Below, one piece after another: positions 52,616 through 60,403 of a stretch of 64,000 nucleotides of DNA. Positions within the stretch are counted from its first letter, which is position 1; the number at the start of each line of letters is the position of its first letter. This DNA comes from Dietzia natronolimnaea (GTDB lineage: Bacteria > Actinomycetota > Actinomycetes > Mycobacteriales > Mycobacteriaceae), in the NCBI RefSeq assembly GCF_002289575.1, contig NZ_NTGA01000021.1:28292-92291 (forward strand), in the 5' to 3' direction. The notes under the pieces are model-generated. The model did not search any database. It saw nothing but the letters and a program-made list of their open reading frames with translations, and was not told the origin of the DNA. The position numbers and the translations under genes are program-made.

Positions 52616-52633
52616 CCCGGTAGGTTTCGCCTC

Positions 52634-53518
52634 ATGCGTCTTCCTCGCCTCCCCCTGTCCGGTCTCCCCGTCCCCGGCCTCGACCGGATGCCGTTCGTCT
52701 CCTCCCCCTCCCCCGCGGACACCAATCGCCGGGTCCTGGTCACCGGCGGGGCCTCGGGCCTCGGCCTGGCCCTGGCCACGGCGTTCCTCGAACGCGGCGA
52801 CCGCGTGATGGTCGCCGACCTCGCGGCCACCGACGACCGGCCGGACTCGCTGCCCGCCGATGCCCGTTATGTGCGTCTGGACGTGCGCTCCGAGGAGGAA
52901 TGGCAGGCGGCGCGCGCCGAGGTCGAGCAGACCTGGGGCGGGCTGGACGTGCTGGTCAACAACGCCGGGATCGCGCAGGGCGGCCGCATCGAGTACCTCA
53001 CCGAGGAGGACTGGCGGCTCATCACGGACATCAACCTGCTGGGCGTCGCGCGCGGGTGCCGCACCTTCGTGCCGATGCTCAAGGCCCAGGGCCGGGGGCA
53101 CCTCGTCAACACCGCGTCCCTCGCCGGCCTCGTGCACCCGCCGACCATGGCCTCCTACACTGCCGTCAAGGCGGCCGTGGTGGCGATCTCCGAGACCCTG
53201 CGGTGGGAGTTGGAGCCGTTCGGTGTCGACGTCTCCGTGTTGTGCCCGTCGTTCTTCCGCACCAACCTGGCCTCGAGCCTGAACTCCTCCGACCCCGCCG
53301 CGAGCGGATTCGCGAGCAAACTCATCGACCGCTCCGAGCGCGGTGCGGACGAGATCGCCGCCGAGGTGATGACCGGGCTGGACGCGAAGCGGTTCCTGAT
53401 CCTGCCCGACCCGGACGCCCGGAAGGCCTACCGCGGCAAGCGGTTCATGCCCGCCGCGTACGCCAAGACCATGCTCGGCATGGGCCAGAAGTTCGCCCGG
53501 GCCACCGGCGGGAGCTGA
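52634..53518 (+). CDS. Short-chain dehydrogenase/reductase
   Basis: A 294-residue classical SDR with the NAD(P) motif VLVTGGASGLGLALA (about residue 34), NNAG near residue 112 and the catalytic YTAVK (about 175) after the Ser in NTASLAG. The proline-rich N-terminal 28 residues precede the fold and may be an artefact of start choice; the ATG at 52634 lacks a clear ribosome site. It is 18 bp after the penicillin-binding gene and 30 bp ahead of an acyl-CoA dehydrogenase, so acyl-chain metabolism is likely. Confidence 0.92.
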   Translation: MRLPRLPLSGLPVPGLDRMPFVSSPSPADTNRRVLVTGGASGLGLALATAFLERGDRVMVADLAATDDRPDSLPADARYVRLDVRSEEEWQAARAEVEQTWGGLDVLVNNAGIAQGGRIEYLTEEDWRLITDINLLGVARGCRTFVPMLKAQGRGHLVNTASLAGLVHPPTMASYTAVKAAVVAISETLRWELEPFGVDVSVLCPSFFRTNLASSLNSSDPAASGFASKLIDRSERGADEIAAEVMTGLDAKRFLILPDPDARKAYRGKRFMPAAYAKTMLGMGQKFARATGGS

Positions 53519-53548
53519 CTCACGCGGCCGGCCGAGTAGCCTGCGATC

Positions 53549-55375
53549 ATGGCTCCCTCGAATGCCCTCCCCTCGACCGTGATGTCCCGGGCCGACCTTG
53601 ATTTCCTGCTGCACGACTGGCTCCGGGTGTCCGAGCTGTGTGGGCGCGAGCGGTACTCGGATCACTCGCGCGAGACCATCGACTCCGTGGTCGACCTGTC
53701 GGCCGAACTCGCCGAGAAGTACTTCGCCCCCCACAACCGCAAGGCCGACCTCAACGAGCCCAGGCTCGTGGGCGAGGAGGTCGAACTGATCCCGGAGATC
53801 GCCGAGGCCCTGCGTCGCTTCGCCGACGCAGACCTTGTGGGCGCCGCGATGGACTCACGAGTCGGCGGCATGCAGCTGCCGTACACCGCGTACCTGGCGT
53901 GCATGGCGTGGTTCTATGCCGCCAACGTCTCCACCGCCGCGTACCCGCTGCTCACCACCGGCAACGCTAACCTGCTGATCGAGCACGGTTCCGAGGAGCA
54001 GGTCGAGAGGTACGTCCGGCCCATGGTCGAGGGTCGCTTCACCGGCACGATGTGCCTGTCCGAGCCGCAGGCCGGGTCCAATCTCGCCGACATCACCACG
54101 CGCGCCGAGCCGCAGGCCGACGGCGCCTATCGACTGTTCGGGCAGAAGATGTGGATCTCCGGCGGCGAGCACCAGATGTCCGAGAACATCGTGCACCTGG
54201 TGCTGGCGAAGGTGCCCGGCTCACCGGCCGGTACGCGCGGCATCAGCCTCTTCGTGGTCCCGAAGTTCCTCGTCGACGAGGACGGGTCGATCGGGGAGCG
54301 CAATGACATCGTGATCACCGGCCTCAACCACAAGATGGGCTTCCGCGGCACGGTCAACACCATGCCCACGCTCGGGCAGGGCATCCACACCCCGGGCGGC
54401 CGGCCGGGCGCGGTCGGGTACCTCGTGGGCGAGGAGAACACCGGCCTCAAGAAGATGTTCACCATGATGAACGAGGCCCGGCTCGGCGTAGGCCTGGGCG
54501 CCACCGCGCTCGGGTACACCGGCTACCTCAAGTCGCTCGACTACGCGCGCACCCGTCCGCAGGGCCGGGCACCCGGTTCCGATCCGTCCTCGCCGCAGGT
54601 CATGCTCACCGGGCACGCCGACGTGCGGCGGATGTTGCTGGCCCAGAAGTCGTACGTGGAGGGCGCGCTGGCCCTCGGGTTGTTCTGCGCGCGGCTCGTC
54701 GACGAGGAGCGGACCGGCTCGCCGGAGGAGGCCGCGGCCGCCTCCACGCTGCTGGACGTGCTCACCCCGATCGCCAAGTCGTGGCCGTCGCAGTGGTGCC
54801 TGAAGGCCAACGAGTTGGCGGTACAGGTGCTGGGTGGGGCCGGGTACACCATCGATTACGACGTGGAGCAGCACTATCGCGACAACCGCCTCAACCCGAT
54901 CCACGAGGGCACCCACGGGATCCAGGCCCAGGATCTGCTCGGGCGCAAGGTCCTCGCCGGGGGTGGTGCCGGACTGGCCGCACTGAGCGAGCGCATCGCC
55001 GACACCTGCGACCGGGCGGATGCGGCAGGCGGCCCGGCCGAGGAGTTCGCCGCGCTCCTCCGACCGCGGGTGACGCGCCTGATCGAGGTGACCACCGCAC
55101 TCGCCGGGCTCGGGGCGACCGACCCGGAGGCGTTCCTGGCCGACGCCACCGAGTACCTCGAGGCCGCCGGTCACATCGTGATCGCCTGGATCTGGCTCGA
55201 GCAGGTCCTCGCCCTGGGAGGTCGGATCGACGACGACGCCGACGGGTTCGCCGCCGGGAAGCGGCAGGCCGCGGCGTACTTCCTGCGGCGCGAACTGCCC
55301 GTCGTGGACGCGAAGTTCGACCTGCTGGCCGCGGGCGACCGCACCACCCTGGACATGCACGACGACTGGTTCTGA
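53549..55375 (+). CDS. Large acyl-CoA dehydrogenase (FadE5-type)
   Basis: A 608-residue acyl-CoA dehydrogenase with the core domain (about residues 75-450) and an additional C-terminal helical domain (AcylCoA_DH_C type, about 480-600), as in FadE5 and AidB-like enzymes. Signatures are CLSEPQAGSNLADI, VLGGAGYTIDYDVEQHYRDNR and PIHEGTHGIQ, whose Glu is the catalytic base. It probably dehydrogenates medium or long acyl-CoA. It follows the SDR gene by 30 bp and is probably in the same transcript. Confidence 0.93.
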   Translation: MAPSNALPSTVMSRADLDFLLHDWLRVSELCGRERYSDHSRETIDSVVDLSAELAEKYFAPHNRKADLNEPRLVGEEVELIPEIAEALRRFADADLVGAAMDSRVGGMQLPYTAYLACMAWFYAANVSTAAYPLLTTGNANLLIEHGSEEQVERYVRPMVEGRFTGTMCLSEPQAGSNLADITTRAEPQADGAYRLFGQKMWISGGEHQMSENIVHLVLAKVPGSPAGTRGISLFVVPKFLVDEDGSIGERNDIVITGLNHKMGFRGTVNTMPTLGQGIHTPGGRPGAVGYLVGEENTGLKKMFTMMNEARLGVGLGATALGYTGYLKSLDYARTRPQGRAPGSDPSSPQVMLTGHADVRRMLLAQKSYVEGALALGLFCARLVDEERTGSPEEAAAASTLLDVLTPIAKSWPSQWCLKANELAVQVLGGAGYTIDYDVEQHYRDNRLNPIHEGTHGIQAQDLLGRKVLAGGGAGLAALSERIADTCDRADAAGGPAEEFAALLRPRVTRLIEVTTALAGLGATDPEAFLADATEYLEAAGHIVIAWIWLEQVLALGGRIDDDADGFAAGKRQAAAYFLRRELPVVDAKFDLLAAGDRTTLDMHDDWF

Positions 55376-55427
55376 GCTGCGGGGCTGATCCTGGAGCGCG
55401 GGCCTGACTACGGTCGGAGTGTCCGGG

Positions 55428-55886
55428 TCAGGCCGAGGCGGAGGCGGCGAGAACCCCGTCCAGCTCCTCGAACGCCTCGGTCCAGCCGTCGTGGACGCCG
55501 TGTTCGGAACCGCGGTCGTCGGGGTGCCGGGCCATGTGGAAGGTCATCAGGGTGCGCCCCTCTCCCGCCTCGGCGAGGTCGACGGTGATGACGGGGACCT
55601 CGTCCCCGCGCTCGTCGTCCGGGCTGCCCCAGGTGAACCGGAGCCGGTCGGGCTCCCGGACCTCCAGGTATTCGCCCGTGGCCGGCCACTCGCCGCCGTC
55701 CGGGTCGATCATGAGGTAGGCGTAGCTGCCACCCACGCGGAGATCGATCGAGACGCTCTCGGCTGGGGTCGTGACCTCGTGCGGGTGCCACCAGCGAGCG
55801 GCCAGTGTCGGATCCGTCCACGCGCGCCAGAGAGTCTCGCGTGGGGCGTCGAACGTGCGGGAGATGGTGAATTCCGGGACGGACAT
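55428..55886 (-). CDS. SRPBCC (AHSA1-like) domain protein
   Basis: A 152-residue START-like protein of the AHSA1/CalC group. It begins with FTISRTFDAPRETLWRAWTDP and contains WWHPHEVTTP and VGGSYAYLMIDPDG, the usual cavity-wall strands. Proteins of this group next to an ArsR-type regulator probably bind a small molecule. The start at 55886 (MSVPEF) lies 7 bp after the regulator stop, so the two form an operon. Confidence 0.9.
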   Translation of the reverse strand: MSVPEFTISRTFDAPRETLWRAWTDPTLAARWWHPHEVTTPAESVSIDLRVGGSYAYLMIDPDGGEWPATGEYLEVREPDRLRFTWGSPDDERGDEVPVITVDLAEAGEGRTLMTFHMARHPDDRGSEHGVHDGWTEAFEELDGVLAASASA

Positions 55887-55893
55887 GATGTCG

Positions 55894-56271
55894 TCACTCC
55901 TTCGATCGAGGCGTGCGACCTCGATCCGTGGGGTCGGCGTGCCCGGGCCGGATGTCGGTGAGCACGTCGTCGAGTCGGTCGAATTTCTGCTGCCACAGCG
56001 CGCGGTTGCGCTCGACCCAGGCCGTGGCGGCGTCCAGCGGTTCCGGCCGGAGCGTGCACACCCGCCACTGGGCGCGCGTGCTTCGCTCGATGAGACCGGA
56101 GGTCTCCAACACCCGGAGGTGTTGCGAGATGGCGGGTGCACTGATGTCGAACGGTTCCGACAACTCGCCCACAGTGGCCGGCCCGGCGCTGAGCCGCTCA
56201 AGGATCCCGCGACGCGTGGGATCGGCGAGCGCCTGGAACACCCGGGACAGCGGATCACCGGCCTGCTTCAC
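55894..56271 (-). CDS. ArsR/SmtB-type regulator of the SRPBCC operon
   Basis: A 125-residue winged-helix regulator with the recognition segment ISAPAISQHLRVLETSGLI (about residues 43-61). It contains only one cysteine (WRVC) and none of the metal-binding signatures, so it is not an arsenic sensor. Members paired with AHSA1 proteins are typically autoregulatory repressors. An inverted repeat CTTAA/TTAAG (56283-56304) lies 12 bp upstream of the start. Confidence 0.9.
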   Translation of the reverse strand: MKQAGDPLSRVFQALADPTRRGILERLSAGPATVGELSEPFDISAPAISQHLRVLETSGLIERSTRAQWRVCTLRPEPLDAATAWVERNRALWQQKFDRLDDVLTDIRPGHADPTDRGRTPRSKE

Positions 56272-56282
56272 TTCATCTTTCC

Positions 56283-56304
56283 CTTAATTAGGCGACAGCT
56301 TAAG
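56283..56304. promoter_or_regulatory. Operator candidate of the ArsR/SRPBCC operon
   Basis: CTTAA (56283-56287) and TTAAG (56300-56304) are 12 bp apart, 12 bp ahead of the regulator start. It is one of the few AT-rich stretches of the window. Confidence 0.45.
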
Positions 56305-56348
56305 TATGCACTACGGCTCGTCGTTGTCAAGCCCCCGCCCGACACGAC

Positions 56349-56386
56349 GAGGCCCGGGCCGACGCTCTCGCGTCGACCCGGGCCTC
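56349..56386 (-). terminator. Strong hairpin between FAS1 and ArsR genes
   Basis: GAGGCCCGGG (56349-56358) pairs with CCCGGGCCTC (56377-56386); an inner 6-bp stem CGACGC/GCGTCG with a TCTC loop continues it. It lies 50 nt beyond the FAS1 gene stop (minus strand). It can serve as its terminator and also separates the downstream ArsR operon. Confidence 0.65.
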
Positions 56387-56435
56387 GGTGCTACCAGAAC
56401 ACTCGGGGGTCAGGGCCTCCCGGGGTTCAGCGGGC

Positions 56436-57104
56436 TCACTCCTCGGGGACGAGGACCTCGTCGATGAGGTAGACCGTGGCGTTGGCGGTCTCGACGCCAC
56501 CACAGATCACGTTGGCACCGTTGACGGTGAGCTCGTCACCGGAGCCCATGACCTCGACGTCCGCGCCGTTCAGCGTGGTCTGCATGCCCTCGATCTCGTC
56601 AGGGGTGATCTGTCCCTCGACAACGTGGTAGGTCAGGATGCTGGTGAGCAGCTCGGGATCGGTCTGCAGCGCCTCCATCGTGGCGTCGTCGACCTGTGCG
56701 AACGCGTCGTCGACCGGCGCGAACACGGTGTACTCGCCGTTGTTGAGGGTGTCGACGAGGTCGACCTCGGGATTCACCCCGCCCGACACTGCGGCCGTGA
56801 GGGTGGTGAGGAGCGGGTTGTTGGAGGCGGCGGTGGCGACCGGCTCCATGGCCATGCCGTCGACCGAGCCCGGGCCATCCGGGTTGGCCTCGGCGTAGTC
56901 CGCACAGCCGGGACCGACCAGCATGCCGGCCGGCTCCGCCATCGCGGTGGTCTCCTCGGTGGTCATCTCAGAGGTCATGGGGGCGGTCGTGGTGCCCTCG
57001 GCCTCGGTGGTGCCCTCATCGTTCGCGCAACCGGCCAGAACGAGGCCGCTCACGGCAGCCGCCGCGGCGATCGAAGCCATACGGCGGGAGATCGTCATGC
57101 TCAT
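56436..57104 (-). CDS. FAS1 (fasciclin) lipoprotein, MPT83-like
   Basis: A 222-residue exported lipoprotein. The signal peptide ends in the lipobox LAGC (Cys at about residue 26). A Thr/Glu/Met-rich linker follows, then a single FAS1 domain (about residues 85-222) with the H1-type segment [14 protein letters not shown] and the YHVVEGQ region. It resembles M. tuberculosis MPT83/MPT70, which are SigK-regulated. The ATG at 57104 has AGGA eight bases upstream. A SigK-like promoter (CCATCC-N15-CCGAAG) lies upstream, and the sigK gene is 1.8 kb away. Confidence 0.93.
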   Translation of the reverse strand: MSMTISRRMASIAAAAAVSGLVLAGCANDEGTTEAEGTTTAPMTSEMTTEETTAMAEPAGMLVGPGCADYAEANPDGPGSVDGMAMEPVATAASNNPLLTTLTAAVSGGVNPEVDLVDTLNNGEYTVFAPVDDAFAQVDDATMEALQTDPELLTSILTYHVVEGQITPDEIEGMQTTLNGADVEVMGSGDELTVNGANVICGGVETANATVYLIDEVLVPEE

Positions 57105-57149
57105 GGTGTTGGTCCTTTCAACAGAGCCTTGCGTGCTGGGTCACAAGGT

Positions 57150-57176
57150 CTTCGGCACGGTTCTCCGGCCGGATGG
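57150..57176 (-). promoter_or_regulatory. SigK-type promoter of the FAS1 gene
   Basis: On the minus strand CCATCC (57171-57176) and CCGAAG (57150-57155) are 15 bp apart. As I recall it, the M. tuberculosis SigK consensus is CCATCC at -35 and CCGAAT at -10. The predicted start is about 40 nt before the ATG of the FAS1 gene. Confidence 0.6.
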
Positions 57177-57236
57177 GTGGCTCCCGAATTCTTTCTCCCG
57201 AACCGTCCGGCGGGTCCCGTGCTCCGAACTCCTGAC

Positions 57237-58862
57237 GTGGACATCACCCAGCCCCGAGCCCGCGTGACGGCCCAGATCGCCGCGGGCATCCTCTCGACCG
57301 GCATCGCCCTCGCGGTCGGTCACGCCGTCGCGGGCCTGGTCGCCCCCGGGTCGTCTCCGTTCCTGGCGGTGGCCGATTCCGTTGTCGACCGCGCACCCGC
57401 GGCGGTTCGCGAGGCGACCATCGACGCACTCGGCACCGCGGACAAACCGGCGCTGCTCCTCAGCCTCGCCGGGATCCTGGCGGTGATGGGTGTGGTCATC
57501 GGTCTCATGGAGCGACCGCGACGGCCCATCGGCTCCCTGCTGATCATCGCCCTCGGGCTCACGGGAACGCTCGCGGCGGTGACCCGCCCGACCGCCGGGC
57601 CCGCGTGGGCGCTGCCCACCCTCGTGGGCACCCTCCTCGCCGTCGTCGCACTCCGTCTGATGGTCGGCGCGCTGTTCCCCGCGTCCGGGGGCGGGACGGG
57701 GGGAGGGCCGGGTGACGGGCCAGCTACCGGCTCGGGTGACCTCGCCTCGGCGACCGACGAGGCCCCCGCGTCCCGTCCCGGTCCTGATCGGCGGCGCTTC
57801 CTGGTCCTGGCCGGGTCGGCCGTGGCCGTGATCGCCGCAGCGGGCGCGACCGGTGTGGCCGTCACCCGCCGGGCCGCCGACGCCCTCGCGGAGCGTACGG
57901 GCCTGCGGTTGCCGCGGGTGCTCAGTCGCAACGCCGCGGCACCCGTGCCGGACGGGGTCGTTCCCGACGCCCCGGGTGTCACTCAATTCCTCACGCCCAA
58001 CGACGAGTTCTACCGCATCGACACCGCGCTGCGGGTCCCCGCGCTGACCACGGCGGACTGGCGGCTGCGCATCCACGGAATGGTGGAGCGGGAGATCGAG
58101 CTGGACTGGGATTCGCTGACGAGCCGGGAGTTCCTCGACCGGATCGTCACTCTGACCTGCGTGTCCAACGAGGTCGGCGGCGACCTCGCCGGCAACGCGA
58201 CCTGGACCGGGTTCCCGATCGCCGAACTCCTCGCCGAGGCCGGCCCGTTGCCCGAGGCCGACATGCTGCTCTCGACCTCCGTGGACGGGTGGACGGCGGG
58301 CACCCCGCTCGAGGCACTGACGGACGGGCGGGACGCGTTGCTGGCCGTCGGGATGAACGGCGAGCCCCTCCCGCTCGAGCACGGCTACCCCGTCCGTCAG
58401 GTCGTGCCCGGACTGTACGGCTACGTCTCCGCCACCAAGTGGGTGGTGGACTGGGAGGTCACCCGCTTCGACCGGGCGAGCGCCTACTGGACCGACCGCG
58501 GGTGGGGTGAGCGGGGGCCGATCCTCACCGCGAGCCGGATCGACCGGCCCGCCCCGTTGGCCCAGCTGGATCCCGGCCCCGTCGTGGTGGCGGGGACGGC
58601 CTGGGCCCAGCGCCGCGGCATCGACCGCGTCGAGGTGCAGGTCGACGACGGGCCGTGGAACGAGGCGACGTTGGCCGAGGAGTACTCGATCGACACCTGG
58701 CGCATGTGGTCGTGGACCTGGGACGCCGAACCCGGACTGCACACGCTGTCCGTCCGGGCGACCGATTCGACCGGCGAGGTCCAGACCCAGACGCGGCAGC
58801 CACCCATTCCGACCGGCGCCACGGGCTGGCACAACCGTACGTTCCGGGTGTCGGGGTCATGA
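57237..58862 (+). CDS. Membrane-anchored molybdopterin oxidoreductase
   Basis: A 541-residue protein with about four N-terminal membrane helices (residues about 10-140), then a Gly/Pro-rich linker and an RRRFLVLAG segment resembling a twin-arginine motif, then a sulfite-oxidase-type molybdopterin domain (about 225-420; candidate Mo-ligating Cys in VTLTCVSNEVGGDL) and a C-terminal Mo-co dimerisation domain. Two GTG starts fit (57219 and 57237); I use the latter. It probably reduces or oxidises a small molecule outside the membrane. The next gene is sigK. Confidence 0.88.
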   Translation: MDITQPRARVTAQIAAGILSTGIALAVGHAVAGLVAPGSSPFLAVADSVVDRAPAAVREATIDALGTADKPALLLSLAGILAVMGVVIGLMERPRRPIGSLLIIALGLTGTLAAVTRPTAGPAWALPTLVGTLLAVVALRLMVGALFPASGGGTGGGPGDGPATGSGDLASATDEAPASRPGPDRRRFLVLAGSAVAVIAAAGATGVAVTRRAADALAERTGLRLPRVLSRNAAAPVPDGVVPDAPGVTQFLTPNDEFYRIDTALRVPALTTADWRLRIHGMVEREIELDWDSLTSREFLDRIVTLTCVSNEVGGDLAGNATWTGFPIAELLAEAGPLPEADMLLSTSVDGWTAGTPLEALTDGRDALLAVGMNGEPLPLEHGYPVRQVVPGLYGYVSATKWVVDWEVTRFDRASAYWTDRGWGERGPILTASRIDRPAPLAQLDPGPVVVAGTAWAQRRGIDRVEVQVDDGPWNEATLAEEYSIDTWRMWSWTWDAEPGLHTLSVRATDSTGEVQTQTRQPPIPTGATGWHNRTFRVSGS

Positions 58863-58923
58863 CCGTCCTCGACACGCCCCGACCCGCCGCCCGCCCGTTC
58901 CCTGAGTTCCCCACCTCTCCCAT

Positions 58924-58936
58924 TAGACTGTCCTTC
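58924..58936 (+). promoter_or_regulatory. Putative -10 element of a leaderless sigK transcript
   Basis: TAGACT (58924-58929) lies 7 bp before the GTG at 58937, the spacing expected when transcription starts at the start codon. No clear -35 is visible, so the case is weak. Confidence 0.35.
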
Positions 58937-59518
58937 GTGTCCGACCCCACCGCCCTGTCGCTGGCCGATCCGGGGCGCCTGTTGGAACTCTCCGCGGCCG
59001 GCGACCTCGAGGCCTTCGCCCGCTTCTACGACCTCATGGCGCCCCGGGTACACGGTCTCGCCCTGCGGGTCCTCCGCGACCCCGGGTACGCGGAGGAAAC
59101 AGTGCAGGAGGTGTTCCTGCAGGTCTGGAAGCAGGCCTCGGGTTACAGCCCGAAGCTCGGGTCGGTCCATTCCTGGGTGCTGACCATCGCACACCGGCGA
59201 GCGGTGGACCGGGTGCGGTCGGAGAGCTCCGCGGCGCGGCGCGACGAGGCGGACGCCGCCGCGGGGATCATCCACTCCGGGGACGTCGCCGACCAGGTCA
59301 CCGAGGAGATCACCCGGGAGGAAGATGCCGCCGACATCCGTCGTTGTCTGGGAGAGCTCACCGAGAACCAGCGTGAGTCGATCGAGATGGCGTACTTCAC
59401 GGGACTGACCTACCGCGAGGTCGCCGACCAGCTGGGGGCCGCGCTGCCCACGATCAAGTCACGGATCCGAGACGGCCTGCGCCGTCTCAAGAGCTGCCTG
59501 GGAGGTGAGCTGTCATGA
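58937..59518 (+). CDS. sigK: ECF sigma factor SigK
   Basis: A 193-residue ECF sigma factor with region 2 (about residues 26-95, LRDPGYAEETVQEVFLQVWK) and region 4 (about 138-190, LTYREVADQLGAALPTIKSRI). Cys137 and Cys187 are 50 residues apart, as are Cys133 and Cys183 of M. tuberculosis SigK, whose disulfide controls binding to RskA. The GTG at 58937 gives the normal family length; an ATG at 58859 overlapping the upstream stop would add 26 residues and is possible. It forms an operon with rskA (4-bp overlap) behind the molybdopterin oxidoreductase gene. Confidence 0.93.
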   Translation: MSDPTALSLADPGRLLELSAAGDLEAFARFYDLMAPRVHGLALRVLRDPGYAEETVQEVFLQVWKQASGYSPKLGSVHSWVLTIAHRRAVDRVRSESSAARRDEADAAAGIIHSGDVADQVTEEITREEDAADIRRCLGELTENQRESIEMAYFTGLTYREVADQLGAALPTIKSRIRDGLRRLKSCLGGELS

Positions 59519-60375
59519 CCGTCCGACACCACGATCATCCGGACGCCCCGGGCACGGTTCATCCCGAGGACCTCGACCTCTACGCCCTGGACGCGTTGGA
59601 CGATCAGGAGACGGAGGCCCTCGAGCAGACCCTCGTCAACGCCGCACCGGATCAGCGCAGGTCGATGCTCGCCCACATCCGGTCCACCCGGGAGGTCGTG
59701 GCCGATCTGGTGGCCGATGCCGACCTCGATGTCCCGCCGCCGCCGGGGCTCCGGGCCAGGATCCTCGATATGGTCGCAGCGGAGTCCGGGCCCGGAACCG
59801 ACGCGGGCACCCCGGCGTCCGGCGGCACCCGGGGCACCGGCGGTGCGGACGTGGTCGATCTGAGCCGTATGCGTGAGCGCCGGCGCCCCGGGGCGTGGAC
59901 CATCGTCGCCACCGCGGCGGCGGCCGTCGTCCTGGTGGCCGCGGGCGTCACCGTCGGACGCCTGACGGGCGGTGCCCCACCGGAGAACGACCTGCCGGTC
60001 GCTGCTCCGCCCGCCGCCACGATGCCGGGCGAGGTCGCCTCCCTGCTCACCGCACCCGACCTCGAGATCTCCCGCGGGCAGGTCGGCGGCACCGGTAGCG
60101 CCACGGTGTTGGCGTCCAGGTCCGCCGACATGGCGGTCATCTCGATGACCGGGATCCCGGAGCCGGCCGAGGGCCGCGCCTACCAGCTCTGGCTGATGGG
60201 TCCGGATCACGACCCGATCCCGGCGGGGACGATGGAGTCCGGCGAGGTGGGCCCGTCGCCCTCCGCCGAGCTGAGCGGAATCCGTGACTCCGCCCAGATC
60301 GGGATCACCGAGGAGCCGGCGGGCGGATCCCCGGCGCCGACCGGCGACGTCCTGCTGGCTCTCGACCTGGCCTGA
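59515..60375 (+). CDS. rskA: Anti-sigma-K factor RskA
   Basis: A 286-residue membrane anti-sigma factor. The N-terminal cytoplasmic part (about residues 1-75) has the HPEDLDLYALDALDD start of the RskA/zinc-less anti-sigma domain; one membrane helix follows (about 127-146, VATAAAAVVLVAAGVTVG), and the C-terminal part (about 175-286) is the extracytoplasmic anti-sigma-K domain. It should hold SigK at the membrane until regulated proteolysis releases it. The ATG overlaps the sigK stop. Confidence 0.93.
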   Translation: MTVRHHDHPDAPGTVHPEDLDLYALDALDDQETEALEQTLVNAAPDQRRSMLAHIRSTREVVADLVADADLDVPPPPGLRARILDMVAAESGPGTDAGTPASGGTRGTGGADVVDLSRMRERRRPGAWTIVATAAAAVVLVAAGVTVGRLTGGAPPENDLPVAAPPAATMPGEVASLLTAPDLEISRGQVGGTGSATVLASRSADMAVISMTGIPEPAEGRAYQLWLMGPDHDPIPAGTMESGEVGPSPSAELSGIRDSAQIGITEEPAGGSPAPTGDVLLALDLA

Positions 60376-60403
60376 CACATCGGCCCGGCCGCTCAGGACC
60401 GGC

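Noticed and set aside
51593..53734. A 713-codon open frame on the minus strand
   Set aside because: It is antisense to the penicillin-binding and SDR genes, which have clear catalytic motifs.
55894..56271. Second arsenic sensor
   Set aside because: The protein is ArsR-fold but has one cysteine and no metal-site motif, and it pairs with an SRPBCC gene.
57160..57203. SigK promoter for the molybdopterin gene on the plus strand
   Set aside because: CCGAAT (57184-57189) is present, but no CCATCC lies at the right distance upstream.
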